Below, one piece after another: positions 1 through 6,378 of a DNA stretch of 6,608 nt. Under the pieces are notes generated by a model. The model did not search any database. It worked only from the letters and a program-made list of their open reading frames with translations, and was not told the DNA's origin. Made by a program: the position numbers and the translations under genes. Within the stretch, counting starts at the first letter, position 1, and every line of letters begins with the position of its first letter. Source of the DNA: Candidatus Omnitrophota bacterium (lineage in GTDB: Bacteria > Omnitrophota > Gorgyraeia > JAFGHF01); contig JAMXCY010000057.1 of the NCBI GenBank assembly GCA_024543015.1, positions 1-6,608 on the forward strand, read 5' to 3'.

Positions 1-208
1 TGCCTTTAATGCTAAATTAACGCTGGAGATATTGAAAGGCAAGAAGGGACCCCAGCGCGATATCGTTTTGCTCAATGCCGGCTGCGCCATCTATGCGGTG
101 AATAAAACCTCTTCGATAAAAGAAGGTATTGCTAAAGCCGCTGAATCTATTGACTCCGGGGAAGCATTAAAGAAGCTGGAACTTTTAAAACAGTTTACCA
201 ATAGATGA
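1..208 (+). CDS. trpD: Anthranilate phosphoribosyltransferase, C-terminal fragment (5' end outside window)
   Basis: The open frame enters at base 2 and gives 68 codons before a TGA at 206-208. TrpD transfers the phosphoribosyl group of PRPP to anthranilate, the second step of tryptophan synthesis from chorismate, in the cytoplasm. Only the C-terminal end of the large alpha/beta domain is visible. The segment reading DIVLLNAGCAIYAV, followed by a helix ending ESIDSGEALKKLELL, matches the usual TrpD C-terminus, where the family has a LLNAAxALY stretch and then an SGxAxxKLExL tail. The PRPP- and anthranilate-binding motifs lie upstream and cannot be checked. Its stop overlaps the trpC start as ATGA (4 nt), which suggests translational coupling. 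The identification rests on this short tail plus its position directly before trpC. Confidence 0.92.
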   Translation, partial: AFNAKLTLEILKGKKGPQRDIVLLNAGCAIYAVNKTSSIKEGIAKAAESIDSGEALKKLELLKQFTNR

Positions 209-987
209 TTTTAGATAAGATTGTTGAAGAGAAAAAAAAAGAAATTAAGCAAGCCAGGGAAAAGGTGCCTTTGGCGCAGTTAATCCAGAGCTCAGCCTCT
301 TTTACCGGGCAGCTGCGCGGTTTTAAAGAAGCAATTGCTCAAGCAGGTAAGCTGAACCTGATTGCCGAGATAAAGAAAGCCTCACCTTCTCAAGGAGTGT
401 TCCGAGAACACTTCGACCCTGTAGCAATTGCTCAAAGTTACCAAGCAGCCGGCGCTTGCGCTCTATCTATTCTCACCGATAAAATTTTTTTTCAAGGAGA
501 CATCGCTTTCCTTAAATTAGTAAAAAAAGCAGTAAAGCTGCCAATCCTGCGCAAAGACTTTATTATTGACGAGTATCAGATTTATCAGTCTGTTTGTGCC
601 GGAGCCGACGCCATACTTTTAATTGGGCAACTATTATCAAAAGAAAAGTTATCCGATTTTTTGCGCTTGTGCGCTAAGCTGAATCTGGATGCAGTCTCTG
701 AGGTACACAGCGAGGAAGACTTAGATAAAGTCCTCTCTGCAGGTGCTGAGATTATCGGAATCAATAACCGTAATTTGCGGACATTTGAAGAAAATTTAGA
801 GGTTACTGAAAAGTTAATTAAAAAGATTCCCAAAGGAAAAATAATTATCAGTGAAAGCGCGATTAAGACTGCGCAAGATGTAAAATATCTGCAGGGTTTG
901 GGCGTGAATATTGTTTTAATCGGCGAGGCCTTGATGCGCAGCGAAGATATTAGCGCAGCAGTAAAAGAAATTATGGGATTTGGCTGA
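205..987 (+). CDS. trpC: Indole-3-glycerol phosphate synthase
   Basis: TrpC closes and decarboxylates carboxyphenylamino-deoxyribulose 5-phosphate to indole-3-glycerol phosphate. At 260 residues it has the length of a monofunctional TIM-barrel IGPS, with no fused TrpF domain. Visible family motifs are IAEIKKASPSQG (residues 53-64), LRKDF (115-119), SEVHSEEDL (165-173), GINNRNL (185-191), ISESAI (215-220) and LIGEALMRSED near the end. By comparison with the Sulfolobus enzyme, the catalytic and ligand residues correspond to E55, K57, K117, E166, N188 and E217/S218, and all are present. The usual ESGI motif is ESAI here, a mild Gly-to-Ala change. The ATG lies in the ATGA overlap with trpD and has no clear Shine-Dalgarno sequence, so coupled reinitiation is likely. 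The gene holds an A9 run (codons 10-12) and a T8 run (485-492). It contains no tryptophan codon. The family assignment is secure. Confidence 0.97.
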   Translation: MILDKIVEEKKKEIKQAREKVPLAQLIQSSASFTGQLRGFKEAIAQAGKLNLIAEIKKASPSQGVFREHFDPVAIAQSYQAAGACALSILTDKIFFQGDIAFLKLVKKAVKLPILRKDFIIDEYQIYQSVCAGADAILLIGQLLSKEKLSDFLRLCAKLNLDAVSEVHSEEDLDKVLSAGAEIIGINNRNLRTFEENLEVTEKLIKKIPKGKIIISESAIKTAQDVKYLQGLGVNIVLIGEALMRSEDISAAVKEIMGFG

Positions 988-1610
988 TGACTAGGATTAA
1001 AATATGCGGGATAACTAATGTTGAAGACGCTACCTGGGTGGCTAATTTAAGCGCTGATTATCTGGGTTTAGTGTTTGCCAAAGAATCAAAAAGAAAGGTG
1101 AACCTGGAGAATGCTCAGGAAATAGCAAGGGTTGTGCCGCCGTATATCCAAAAGGTAGGACTTTTTGTTAATCAAGAGCCTGATCTAGTCAATAAAATCC
1201 TAGAGCTTTATAAGCTTGAGCTACTCCAATTTCACGGAGAAGAAACACCCCAATATTGCCAGCAGTTTAAAGGAAAAGCAAAAATTATCAAGGCCTTCAG
1301 GATAAAAGACGAAGAGAGTTTAAGTCAGATTTCCCAATATGATGTTGATTTTTATCTATTAGATGCCTTTATTGAAGGAGAACAGGGAGGCACAGGAGAG
1401 AATTTTAATTGGGACTTGGCGCTTAAAGTTAAAGAATTTGGCCGGCCGATATTTTTAGCCGGTGGGCTTAAACCGGATAATGTAGTAGAGGCAATCAAGA
1501 AGGTGGAGCCTTTCGCAGTGGATGTTTCTTCAGGAGTAGAAGCCTCACCGCGGCGCAAAAGCGTAGAGTTAATGCAGGAATTCATCAACAAAGTAAGGAA
1601 AATAAAATGA
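987..1610 (+). CDS. trpF: Phosphoribosylanthranilate isomerase
   Basis: TrpF performs the Amadori rearrangement of N-(5'-phosphoribosyl)anthranilate, supplying the TrpC substrate. The 207-residue length is normal for a stand-alone (beta/alpha)8 enzyme. The N-terminal KICGIT motif carries the catalytic cysteine C7. LLDAFIEGEQGGTG holds the general acid D126, the same number as in the Thermotoga enzyme. LQFHGEE (80-86) is the usual substrate-side motif. LAGGLKPDNV and VDVSSGVE near the C-terminus form the phosphate-binding part. The segment after VSSGVE reads ASPRRKS, where SPGxKD is more common, a small divergence. The start ATG overlaps the trpC stop by one base (TGATG), and the 3' end overlaps trpB as ATGA. 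The product order C-F differs from the fused TrpCF of E. coli but is common in other bacteria. Confidence 0.97.
   Translation: MTRIKICGITNVEDATWVANLSADYLGLVFAKESKRKVNLENAQEIARVVPPYIQKVGLFVNQEPDLVNKILELYKLELLQFHGEETPQYCQQFKGKAKIIKAFRIKDEESLSQISQYDVDFYLLDAFIEGEQGGTGENFNWDLALKVKEFGRPIFLAGGLKPDNVVEAIKKVEPFAVDVSSGVEASPRRKSVELMQEFINKVRKIK
1594..1599 (+). promoter_or_regulatory. Ribosome binding site of trpB
   Basis: TAAGGA lies within the last codons of trpF, seven bases before the trpB ATG at 1607. It is a Shine-Dalgarno-like site at good spacing. It fixes this ATG, which is also the one that gives the ATGA overlap, as the trpB start. Confidence 0.6.
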
Positions 1611-2788
1611 GCAAGATACCTGATAATCAAGGTTACTTCAAGGAATTTGGTGGGAAATTTGTTCCCGAGACCCTGATGCATGCCTTGGCCGAATTGCAAA
1701 AAGAATATTTTTGCGCCCGGCGCGATAAGAAATTCAACAAGGAACTAAAGTATTATTTAGGGCAATATGCCGGACGGCCCACCAGCCTATATTTTGCCAG
1801 GCGTCTGAGTAAGGCATTGGGCGGGATAAAGATTTATCTTAAACGTGAAGACCTTCTACATACCGGGGCTCATAAAATAAATAATACTCTGGGCCAGGCC
1901 TTGTTAGCGCTGCGGATGAAAAAGCCCAGGATTATTGCCGAGACCGGGGCCGGCCAACACGGCGTAGCCACGGCTACGGTAGCTGCACTTTTTGGCCTGC
2001 AATGTGATGTCTATATGGGCACAGAAGATATCGAGCGCCAGGCCTTAAATGTCTTTCGGATGAAGTTATTGGGAGCACGTGTTGTGCCTGTGCATTCGGG
2101 CTCGAAGACCTTGAAAGACGCCTGTAATGAGGCTATTCGCGACTGGGTCACCAACGTGCGCCAGACTCATTATATTATCGGTTCAGTAGTTGGGCCGCAT
2201 CCCTATCCTTTGATGGTCAGAGACTTTCAAGCCGTTATTGGGCAAGAAGCCAGGAGGCAAATCTTACAGCTAGAGAAGAGGTTGCCCAACTATCTAGTAG
2301 CCTGTGTGGGTGGAGGCTCAAACTCCCTGGGCTTGTTTCATCCATTCTTTAAGGACAAAAAGGTAAAGTTTATTGGCGTAGAAGCAGCAGGCTTGGGCCT
2401 GGTTTCTAAGAAGCATGCAGCTACTTTAGTTAAAGGAAAACCGGGTATTTTACATGGCAGCAAAAGTTATCTTTTACAGGATAAAGACGGCCAGGTAAAT
2501 ATTGCTCATTCAATCGCTGCCGGGCTTGATTATCCCGGGGTAGGGCCGGAACATTCCTATTATAAAAAAATAGGCCGGGCTAAATATGTAGTAGCTTCAG
2601 ACAAAGAAGCCCTGGCTGGTTTTAAATTGCTCTCCCAAGTTGAAGGGATCATCCCTGCTTTAGAATCGGCTCATGCGATTGCCTACCTTAAAAAGGTTGC
2701 TCCGCGTTTAGGCCGGAATAAAATCGTGGTTGTTTGTCTTTCCGGCCGCGGGGATAAAGACGTGGATATTATTAAGAGGTATATATGA
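1607..2788 (+). CDS. trpB: Tryptophan synthase beta chain
   Basis: TrpB is the PLP-dependent subunit that condenses indole with L-serine to tryptophan. It works in an alpha2-beta2 complex with TrpA, encoded next. The 393-residue length and the motifs are those of the standard TrpB1 type. LKREDLLHTGAHKINN contains the PLP lysine K90 (K87 in Salmonella). AETGAGQHG holds the catalytic glutamate E112 (E109). GGGSN at 235-239 grips the PLP phosphate, and the terminal LSGRGDKD has S379, which contacts the pyridine nitrogen. The region around NVFRMKLLGARVVPVHSG and GPHPYPLMVRDFQ is strongly conserved with enterobacterial TrpB. A substitution is seen at GRPTSLYFARRL, where most members have TPL. The gene overlaps trpF by 4 nt and trpA by 4 nt (or 1 nt, see trpA). 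There is no sign of truncation or frameshift. Confidence 0.98.
   Translation: MSKIPDNQGYFKEFGGKFVPETLMHALAELQKEYFCARRDKKFNKELKYYLGQYAGRPTSLYFARRLSKALGGIKIYLKREDLLHTGAHKINNTLGQALLALRMKKPRIIAETGAGQHGVATATVAALFGLQCDVYMGTEDIERQALNVFRMKLLGARVVPVHSGSKTLKDACNEAIRDWVTNVRQTHYIIGSVVGPHPYPLMVRDFQAVIGQEARRQILQLEKRLPNYLVACVGGGSNSLGLFHPFFKDKKVKFIGVEAAGLGLVSKKHAATLVKGKPGILHGSKSYLLQDKDGQVNIAHSIAAGLDYPGVGPEHSYYKKIGRAKYVVASDKEALAGFKLLSQVEGIIPALESAHAIAYLKKVAPRLGRNKIVVVCLSGRGDKDVDIIKRYI
2774..2780 (+). promoter_or_regulatory. Ribosome binding site of trpA
   Basis: AAGAGGT lies in the 3' end of trpB. Its AGAGG core is five bases from the first possible trpA ATG (2785) and eight bases from the second, adjacent ATG (2788). 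The longer spacing is closer to the usual optimum. The site therefore supports initiation here and leans slightly toward the second ATG. Confidence 0.5.
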
Positions 2789-3579
2789 TGAATAGGATTG
2801 AACAAAAATTTAAGGAACTACGCCAGCAAAAGAAGAAGGCCTTTATTGCTTTTATTACCGCAGGTGACCCTAATTTGTCCACTACCAAAAGACTGGCTTT
2901 AGAATTTTCTCAAGTCGGTGTAGATATCCTGGAATTAGGGGTGCCTTTTTCCGACCCCTTAGCTGATGGACCGACCATTCAGGCCGCCTCGCAGCGCGCA
3001 CTCAAAAACAAGGTCAATCTAAAAGATGTCTTAGGATTGGTAAAAAGCTTAAGGCAAAAGACTCAAACGCCAATTGCCCTTTTGACTTATTATAATATTA
3101 TTTTCCGTTTCGGCATTAAGGATTTTGTGAAAGAAGCAAAGGCCTCAGGCGTAGATGGGGTGATTGTCCCGGATTTACCCGTGGAGGAGGCAGGAGAGTT
3201 AATTAAAGCGGCAAAAAAGAAAAGCTTGGCCACTATATTTTTGCTAGCCCCTACATCAGACAAACAAAGGATAAAGAAAATCTCAGCCAGCTCTTCGGGT
3301 TTTATCTATTATGTTTCCTTAACCGGCACAACGGGGGTAAGAAAAAGCTTACCCCGGGAGTTAATAAAGCAAGTGCGCCGGATAAAAAGAATTACCTCTA
3401 AGCCTGTTTGTGTAGGCTTTGGGGTCTCTGAGCCTGCGCAGGCCAGATGGATTGCCCGAGTTGCTGATGGAGTAATCGTAGGCAGTGCGATTATCAAACG
3501 CATAGAAAATAATTTAGGCCAGAGTGGCTTAGTGCCTAAGGTGACAAAATTTGTGCGAGGCTTTAGAGAGGCGATATGA
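2785..3579 (+). CDS. trpA: Tryptophan synthase alpha chain
   Basis: TrpA cleaves indole-3-glycerol phosphate to indole and glyceraldehyde 3-phosphate and channels indole to TrpB. The 264-residue TIM barrel shows FITAGDP (23-29), then LELGVPFSDPLADGP with the catalytic E50 and D61 (E49/D60 in E. coli). Further along are GVIVPDLPVEEA, the loop-6-like SLTGTTGVR, VGFGVS and DGVIVGSAII, which together form the phosphate-binding end. Two ATGs stand in tandem at the start. Using the second (2788) gives exactly the E. coli numbering E49/D60 and a better ribosome-site spacing, while the first gives the familiar ATGA overlap with trpB. The two forms differ by one methionine. The gene contains a perfect hairpin at 3334-3355. 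Its stop overlaps the manC-like start by 4 nt, so the trp block has no terminator after its last gene. Confidence 0.97.
   Translation: MMNRIEQKFKELRQQKKKAFIAFITAGDPNLSTTKRLALEFSQVGVDILELGVPFSDPLADGPTIQAASQRALKNKVNLKDVLGLVKSLRQKTQTPIALLTYYNIIFRFGIKDFVKEAKASGVDGVIVPDLPVEEAGELIKAAKKKSLATIFLLAPTSDKQRIKKISASSSGFIYYVSLTGTTGVRKSLPRELIKQVRRIKRITSKPVCVGFGVSEPAQARWIARVADGVIVGSAIIKRIENNLGQSGLVPKVTKFVRGFREAI
3334..3355. repeat. Perfect 8-bp inverted repeat inside trpA
   Basis: GGGGTAAG (3334-3341) and CTTACCCC (3348-3355) are exact reverse complements around a six-base loop AAAAAG. They would form a stable GC-rich RNA stem-loop. It overlaps the conserved TrpA codons for TTGVRKSLPRE. No T-run follows on either strand, so it is not a standard intrinsic terminator. 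It may be chance, or it may act in mRNA stability or pausing. Only the structure is supported. Confidence 0.6.
3565..3571 (+). promoter_or_regulatory. Ribosome binding site of the manC-like gene
   Basis: AGAGAGG at the end of trpA stands four bases before the ATG at 3576. The spacing is a little short but the purine-rich match is clear. It supports this ATG as the start, in the ATGA overlap with the trpA stop. Confidence 0.5.
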
Positions 3580-4691
3580 CTCACGCGATAATTTTAGCAG
3601 GCGGATGGGGAAGAAGGTTCTGGCCAAAGTCACGCCGCAAGCTGCCCAAACAACTTCTCGCGCTTTTTCAGAAGCATTCTCCACTGCAAAATCTATTTAA
3701 TATTATAAAGTCAGAAATCCCTAAAGAGAGAATCTGGGTAGTGGCTAATCAAGAATATGCCTCTAACCTGCGCAAGCAGCTGCCTGGCTTATCCCGGAGA
3801 AACTTTTTAATCGAACCGCTCTCCAGAAATACGGCAGCGGCAATAGGTTTGGCTTCGGTAATAATCAAAAAGATAGACCCCCAAGCGGTTACGGTTGTTT
3901 TATCCAGCGACCACAGGCTTGGACAAAAAAAGCGTTTCTTGCGGACAATAAAGGCCGCTGCGAAGTTAGCTCAAGAGCGCAACGCCTTAGTTACAATAGG
4001 TATTCGTCCCTATCGCCCGGCGCAGGGGTATGGATATCTGAAAATAGTTCAAAATTCAAAGTTTCCACCTACGCCAGGGCTTCGGCGGACAAGCAAAGTT
4101 CAAAGTGAAAAGATATACAAAGTGGAGAAGTTTGTAGAGAAGCCGAGCCTCAAAAAGGCAAAGGCCTATCTGCGCAGCAAAAGATATCTCTGGAATAGCG
4201 GAATTTTTGTCTGGAAGGCCGAAACTATTCTTAAAGAGATTAAAAAGCATTTGCCTGATGTTTATTCCGGCTTACAAAGAATAGAGCAGGCCTTGGAGGG
4301 ACGGCAATACAAAAGCCGCTTATTTAAAGAATACAGTAAATTTAAACATATTTCTATCGATTACGGTGTGATGGAGAAAGTCCGCAATATCTATACGGTA
4401 GCAGGCAATTTTTCCTGGCAAGACATAGGTTCTTGGGAGGATATTTCTTCACTCTCTTTAAGTAAAGATAACCGAGGCAATATTATTCAGGGTTTGCACA
4501 AAGGAATTGAGACCAAAAATTCAGTTATCTTAAGCGAAAAAGAACATCTAATCGCTACCTTGGGGGTTGAGGACTTGATCATTGTCCAGACCCCGGGCGC
4601 TACTTTGGTCTGCAGCAAGGATAAGGCCCAGGAAGTAAAGAAGCTTACCGAGATTTTAGAAAAAGACCAGCGTCTTAAAAAATACTTGTGA
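3576..4691 (+). CDS. manC: Mannose-1-phosphate guanylyltransferase (GDP-mannose pyrophosphorylase), single-domain
   Basis: This enzyme makes GDP-mannose from GTP and mannose 1-phosphate, the activated sugar for mannose-, fucose- or rhamnose-type surface glycans. The N-terminus LAGGWGRRFWPKSRRKLPKQ (residues 7-26) is the nucleotide-binding signature of the family. It is followed by EPLSRNTA (80-87), SSDH (110-113), GYGYLK, FVEKP (186-190), WNSGIF (206-211), SIDYGVMEK (260-268) and WQDIGSW (281-287). At 371 residues it is the pyrophosphorylase alone, without the C-terminal phosphomannose isomerase domain of bifunctional ManC/AlgA. Residues about 158-179, between GYGYLKI and the FVEKP strand, form an extra low-conservation stretch encoded by a repeat element (see 4046-4110). 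The frame stays open through it. The gene is joined by overlaps to trpA upstream and ruvX downstream. The class is secure; which glycan pathway it serves is not shown here. A related sugar-phosphate nucleotidyltransferase specificity is possible but less likely. Confidence 0.93.
   Translation: MTHAIILAGGWGRRFWPKSRRKLPKQLLALFQKHSPLQNLFNIIKSEIPKERIWVVANQEYASNLRKQLPGLSRRNFLIEPLSRNTAAAIGLASVIIKKIDPQAVTVVLSSDHRLGQKKRFLRTIKAAAKLAQERNALVTIGIRPYRPAQGYGYLKIVQNSKFPPTPGLRRTSKVQSEKIYKVEKFVEKPSLKKAKAYLRSKRYLWNSGIFVWKAETILKEIKKHLPDVYSGLQRIEQALEGRQYKSRLFKEYSKFKHISIDYGVMEKVRNIYTVAGNFSWQDIGSWEDISSLSLSKDNRGNIIQGLHKGIETKNSVILSEKEHLIATLGVEDLIIVQTPGATLVCSKDKAQEVKKLTEILEKDQRLKKYL
4046..4110. repeat. Heptanucleotide tandem array split by a 30-bp palindromic element, in frame within manC
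   Basis: Units read AGTTCAA (4046-4052), AATTCAA (4053-4059), a split AGTT (4060-4063) plus CAA (4094-4096), AGTTCAA (4097-4103) and the degenerate AGTGAAA (4104-4110). The 30 bases at 4064-4093 interrupt the third unit exactly. They are about two-thirds G+C, against about two-sevenths in the units. The arms TCCACCTACGCC (4064-4075) and GGGCTTCGGCGGA (4077-4089) form an imperfect dyad, with about 9 of 12 positions pairing. CAAAGTT occurs directly on both sides (4057-4063 and 4094-4100), as a 7-bp target duplication would. The array phase makes duplication and simple splitting indistinguishable. The element adds ten codons (roughly PPTPGLRRTS) with no stop. Whether other copies exist in the genome cannot be seen here. 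Confidence 0.75.
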
Positions 4692-5107
4692 TGCGCATAT
4701 TAGCATTGGATCTGGGAGAGAAAAATATCGGCCTGGCTATTAGCGATAAGCTAGGCTGGACAGCGCAGGGGCTGCCTACCTTAAGGCGCCAGGCTCAAGA
4801 TAAAGATATTTGCGCTATTGCCGATATAGCGAAAGAAAATTGCGTTACCGAGATTGTAGTGGGGATGCCCATTAATATGAACGGTACCCTGGGAAAGAGT
4901 GCTCAAGCAGTGGCTGCCTTTTTGGAAGATTTAAAAAAGAAGGTAACCCTGCCAATTAAAGTTTGGGATGAGCGTTTGACTTCGTTGCAGGCAGAGAAGG
5001 TCTTATTAGAACAAGACCTGAGTAGAAAAAAACGCAAACACAAAATTGACCGCCTGGCGGCACAATTAATCCTGCAAAATTATCTAGATTCAAAGACTAA
5101 CCCCTAA
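4691..5107 (+). CDS. ruvX: RuvX/YqgF family RNase H-fold protein (putative Holliday junction resolvase / pre-16S rRNA nuclease)
   Basis: This is a small, almost universal bacterial protein, implicated in 16S rRNA 5' end maturation and proposed as a Holliday junction resolvase. Taken from the ATG at 4691, the protein has 138 residues, the same as E. coli YqgF. It starts MRILALDLGEKNIGLAISD with the first catalytic aspartate D7. Next come VVGMPINMNGT (56-66), WDERLTS (92-98, with the acidic D93/E94) and IDRLAAQLILQNYLD (119-133) with D120, the classical acidic set. A GTG immediately upstream (4688) would add one residue and give a 4-nt overlap with manC. The ATG gives the family's usual N-terminus and a 1-nt TGATG overlap, so it is preferred. 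No Shine-Dalgarno sequence is evident, which points to coupling with manC translation. It is cytoplasmic, with no link to tryptophan or mannose metabolism apparent. Confidence 0.94.
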   Translation: MRILALDLGEKNIGLAISDKLGWTAQGLPTLRRQAQDKDICAIADIAKENCVTEIVVGMPINMNGTLGKSAQAVAAFLEDLKKKVTLPIKVWDERLTSLQAEKVLLEQDLSRKKRKHKIDRLAAQLILQNYLDSKTNP

Positions 5108-5108
5108 G

Positions 5109-6377
5109 ATGTATAAAAAAACCAGATTAGATAACGGATTAACCGTAGTTAGCCACTATATGCCCAAGCGTGTCTCTGTTTCTTTGGGGATATGGATCAA
5201 GGTCGGTTCAAGATACGAACAAGCGAGAATAAACGGTATCTCGCATTTCCTGGAACATCTTTTGTTTAAGGGCACAAAAAAGCGCACTTGTGAGGAAATT
5301 AAACAGTCCATTGAAGGGATAGGCGGCTCCCTCAATGCTTTTACCTCAGAGGAACTAACCTGTTATTTGACCAAGATCCCCGGCAAATATATAGGCCCTG
5401 CCTTAGATGTCTTAGCCGATATGGTCTTCAACGCTAATTTAGCTCCTGGAGATATCGAGTTGGAGCGCAAGGTCATTTTAGAAGAAATCAGGATGTATAA
5501 GGATTTACCCGGCCATTACGTCTCGGATCTTTTAACCAAACTCCTCTGGCCCCGTCAGCCCTTAGGAATGAACATAGCCGGAGAAGCTGAAAGTGTGGGA
5601 ACAATAAATAGAGAAGGCCTGTTTACCTATCGGCAGAGGTTTTATCAAGCGAATAATATTGTTGTAGTTGCCTGTGGGGCTCTTGAGCATCAGGAACTTC
5701 TTAAGAAGTGTCAGAGAGTTGTTCCTTCTTTAGGTCAGAGTCAAGGCAATGCTTTCCTTCTGGCTCAAGAGAGGCAAACCAGCCCGCAGTTTAATTGCTA
5801 CGTTAAAGATACAGAGCAGACGCATTTAGCGCTGGGAATGCATGCCTTAGCCAGAAACCACCCTGAGCGTTTCTGTCTCGGCCTTCTACACGTCATTCTG
5901 GGCGCAAATTTGTCCAGCAGGTTATTTCGCGAAGTCAGAGAAAGGCGAGGTTTGGCTTATGAGATCGGCACCTCTGTGAAATTCTATCAGGATACAGGGG
6001 CCTTTGTTGTGCATGCCGGAGTAGATAATCGCCGAGTGCAAGAAACCCTGGAAGTTATTTTAGAGCAGTTGAGAAAGATTAAGAAAAATAAGGTTGGCCG
6101 GGAAGAGTTAAAAAGGGCAAAAGAATATTATGTTGGACAGCTGAGGCTAGCTCTGGAAGAAACTGTTGACCATATGATTTGGCTGGGAGAAAATTTTATT
6201 TCTCTGAATAAATTCCTTCGGGCTGAAGAAATCATCCGGAGAGTAAAAAGAATAAACCCCGATCAGTTGAAGCGCCTGGCCAAGAGCATCTTGGAGGATA
6301 ATAACCTAAGTTTGGCCTTGATTGGGCCGCTTAAGGATAAAGATAAACAACGGATAAAGAAAAGGTTAAGCTTTTAA
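5109..6377 (+). CDS. M16 family zinc metallopeptidase (processing-peptidase-like)
   Basis: The 422-residue protein is a two-domain M16B-type peptidase, related to mitochondrial processing peptidase beta and Bacillus MlpA/YmxG. The inverted zinc motif HFLEH (residues 46-50) supplies H46, H50 and catalytic E49. The third ligand is E126 in ERKVILEEIRM, 76 residues after the motif, as in MPP beta. The GGSLNAFTSEELTCY segment (72-86) is the usual substrate-edge strand. The second domain carries SSRLFREVRERRGLAY (269-284), whose Arg and Tyr are conserved in active members, so this looks like an active subunit and not a degenerate partner. It starts LDNGLTVV with no signal peptide or membrane segment, so a cytoplasmic location is likely. 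Only one base separates it from ruvX (TAAGATG), with no clear ribosome site. Its substrate is unknown. It is directly followed by an M50 protease gene. Confidence 0.93.
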   Translation: MYKKTRLDNGLTVVSHYMPKRVSVSLGIWIKVGSRYEQARINGISHFLEHLLFKGTKKRTCEEIKQSIEGIGGSLNAFTSEELTCYLTKIPGKYIGPALDVLADMVFNANLAPGDIELERKVILEEIRMYKDLPGHYVSDLLTKLLWPRQPLGMNIAGEAESVGTINREGLFTYRQRFYQANNIVVVACGALEHQELLKKCQRVVPSLGQSQGNAFLLAQERQTSPQFNCYVKDTEQTHLALGMHALARNHPERFCLGLLHVILGANLSSRLFREVRERRGLAYEIGTSVKFYQDTGAFVVHAGVDNRRVQETLEVILEQLRKIKKNKVGREELKRAKEYYVGQLRLALEETVDHMIWLGENFISLNKFLRAEEIIRRVKRINPDQLKRLAKSILEDNNLSLALIGPLKDKDKQRIKKRLSF

Positions 6378-6378
6378 G

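Noticed and set aside
585..833. Minus-strand open frame of 82 codons opposite trpC
   Set aside because: It is the antisense shadow of a strongly conserved trpC region, shows no recognisable domain, and lies wholly inside a secure gene.
1442..1463. CCGGC...GCCGG inverted repeat in trpF as a terminator or regulatory hairpin
   Set aside because: The stem is only five base pairs with an AT-rich loop, lies mid-gene over conserved codons, and has no following T-run.
1352..1699. Minus-strand open frame of 115 codons opposite trpF/trpB
   Set aside because: It spans a junction between two secure genes, has no family resemblance, and arises from codon bias in the opposite frame.
3081..3096. TATAAT hexamer inside trpA as a possible internal promoter
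   Set aside because: The only TTGAC-like hexamer is three bases away and the position 17 bp upstream reads CGCCAA, so no sigma-70-type spacing is met.
3309..3584. Minus-strand open frame of 91 codons opposite the trpA end
   Set aside because: It mirrors conserved TrpA codons and has no domain or initiation signal of its own.
4056..4250. Minus-strand open frame of 64 codons across the manC repeat element
   Set aside because: It could have been a small gene carried by the insert, but most of it lies outside the 30-bp element and antisense to conserved manC motifs, with no recognisable product.
4783..4805. GCGCCAGG-containing stretch in ruvX as a second copy of the manC palindromic element
   Set aside because: Only about seven bases match, there is no dyad or heptad context, and RuvX has its normal length with no extra loop.
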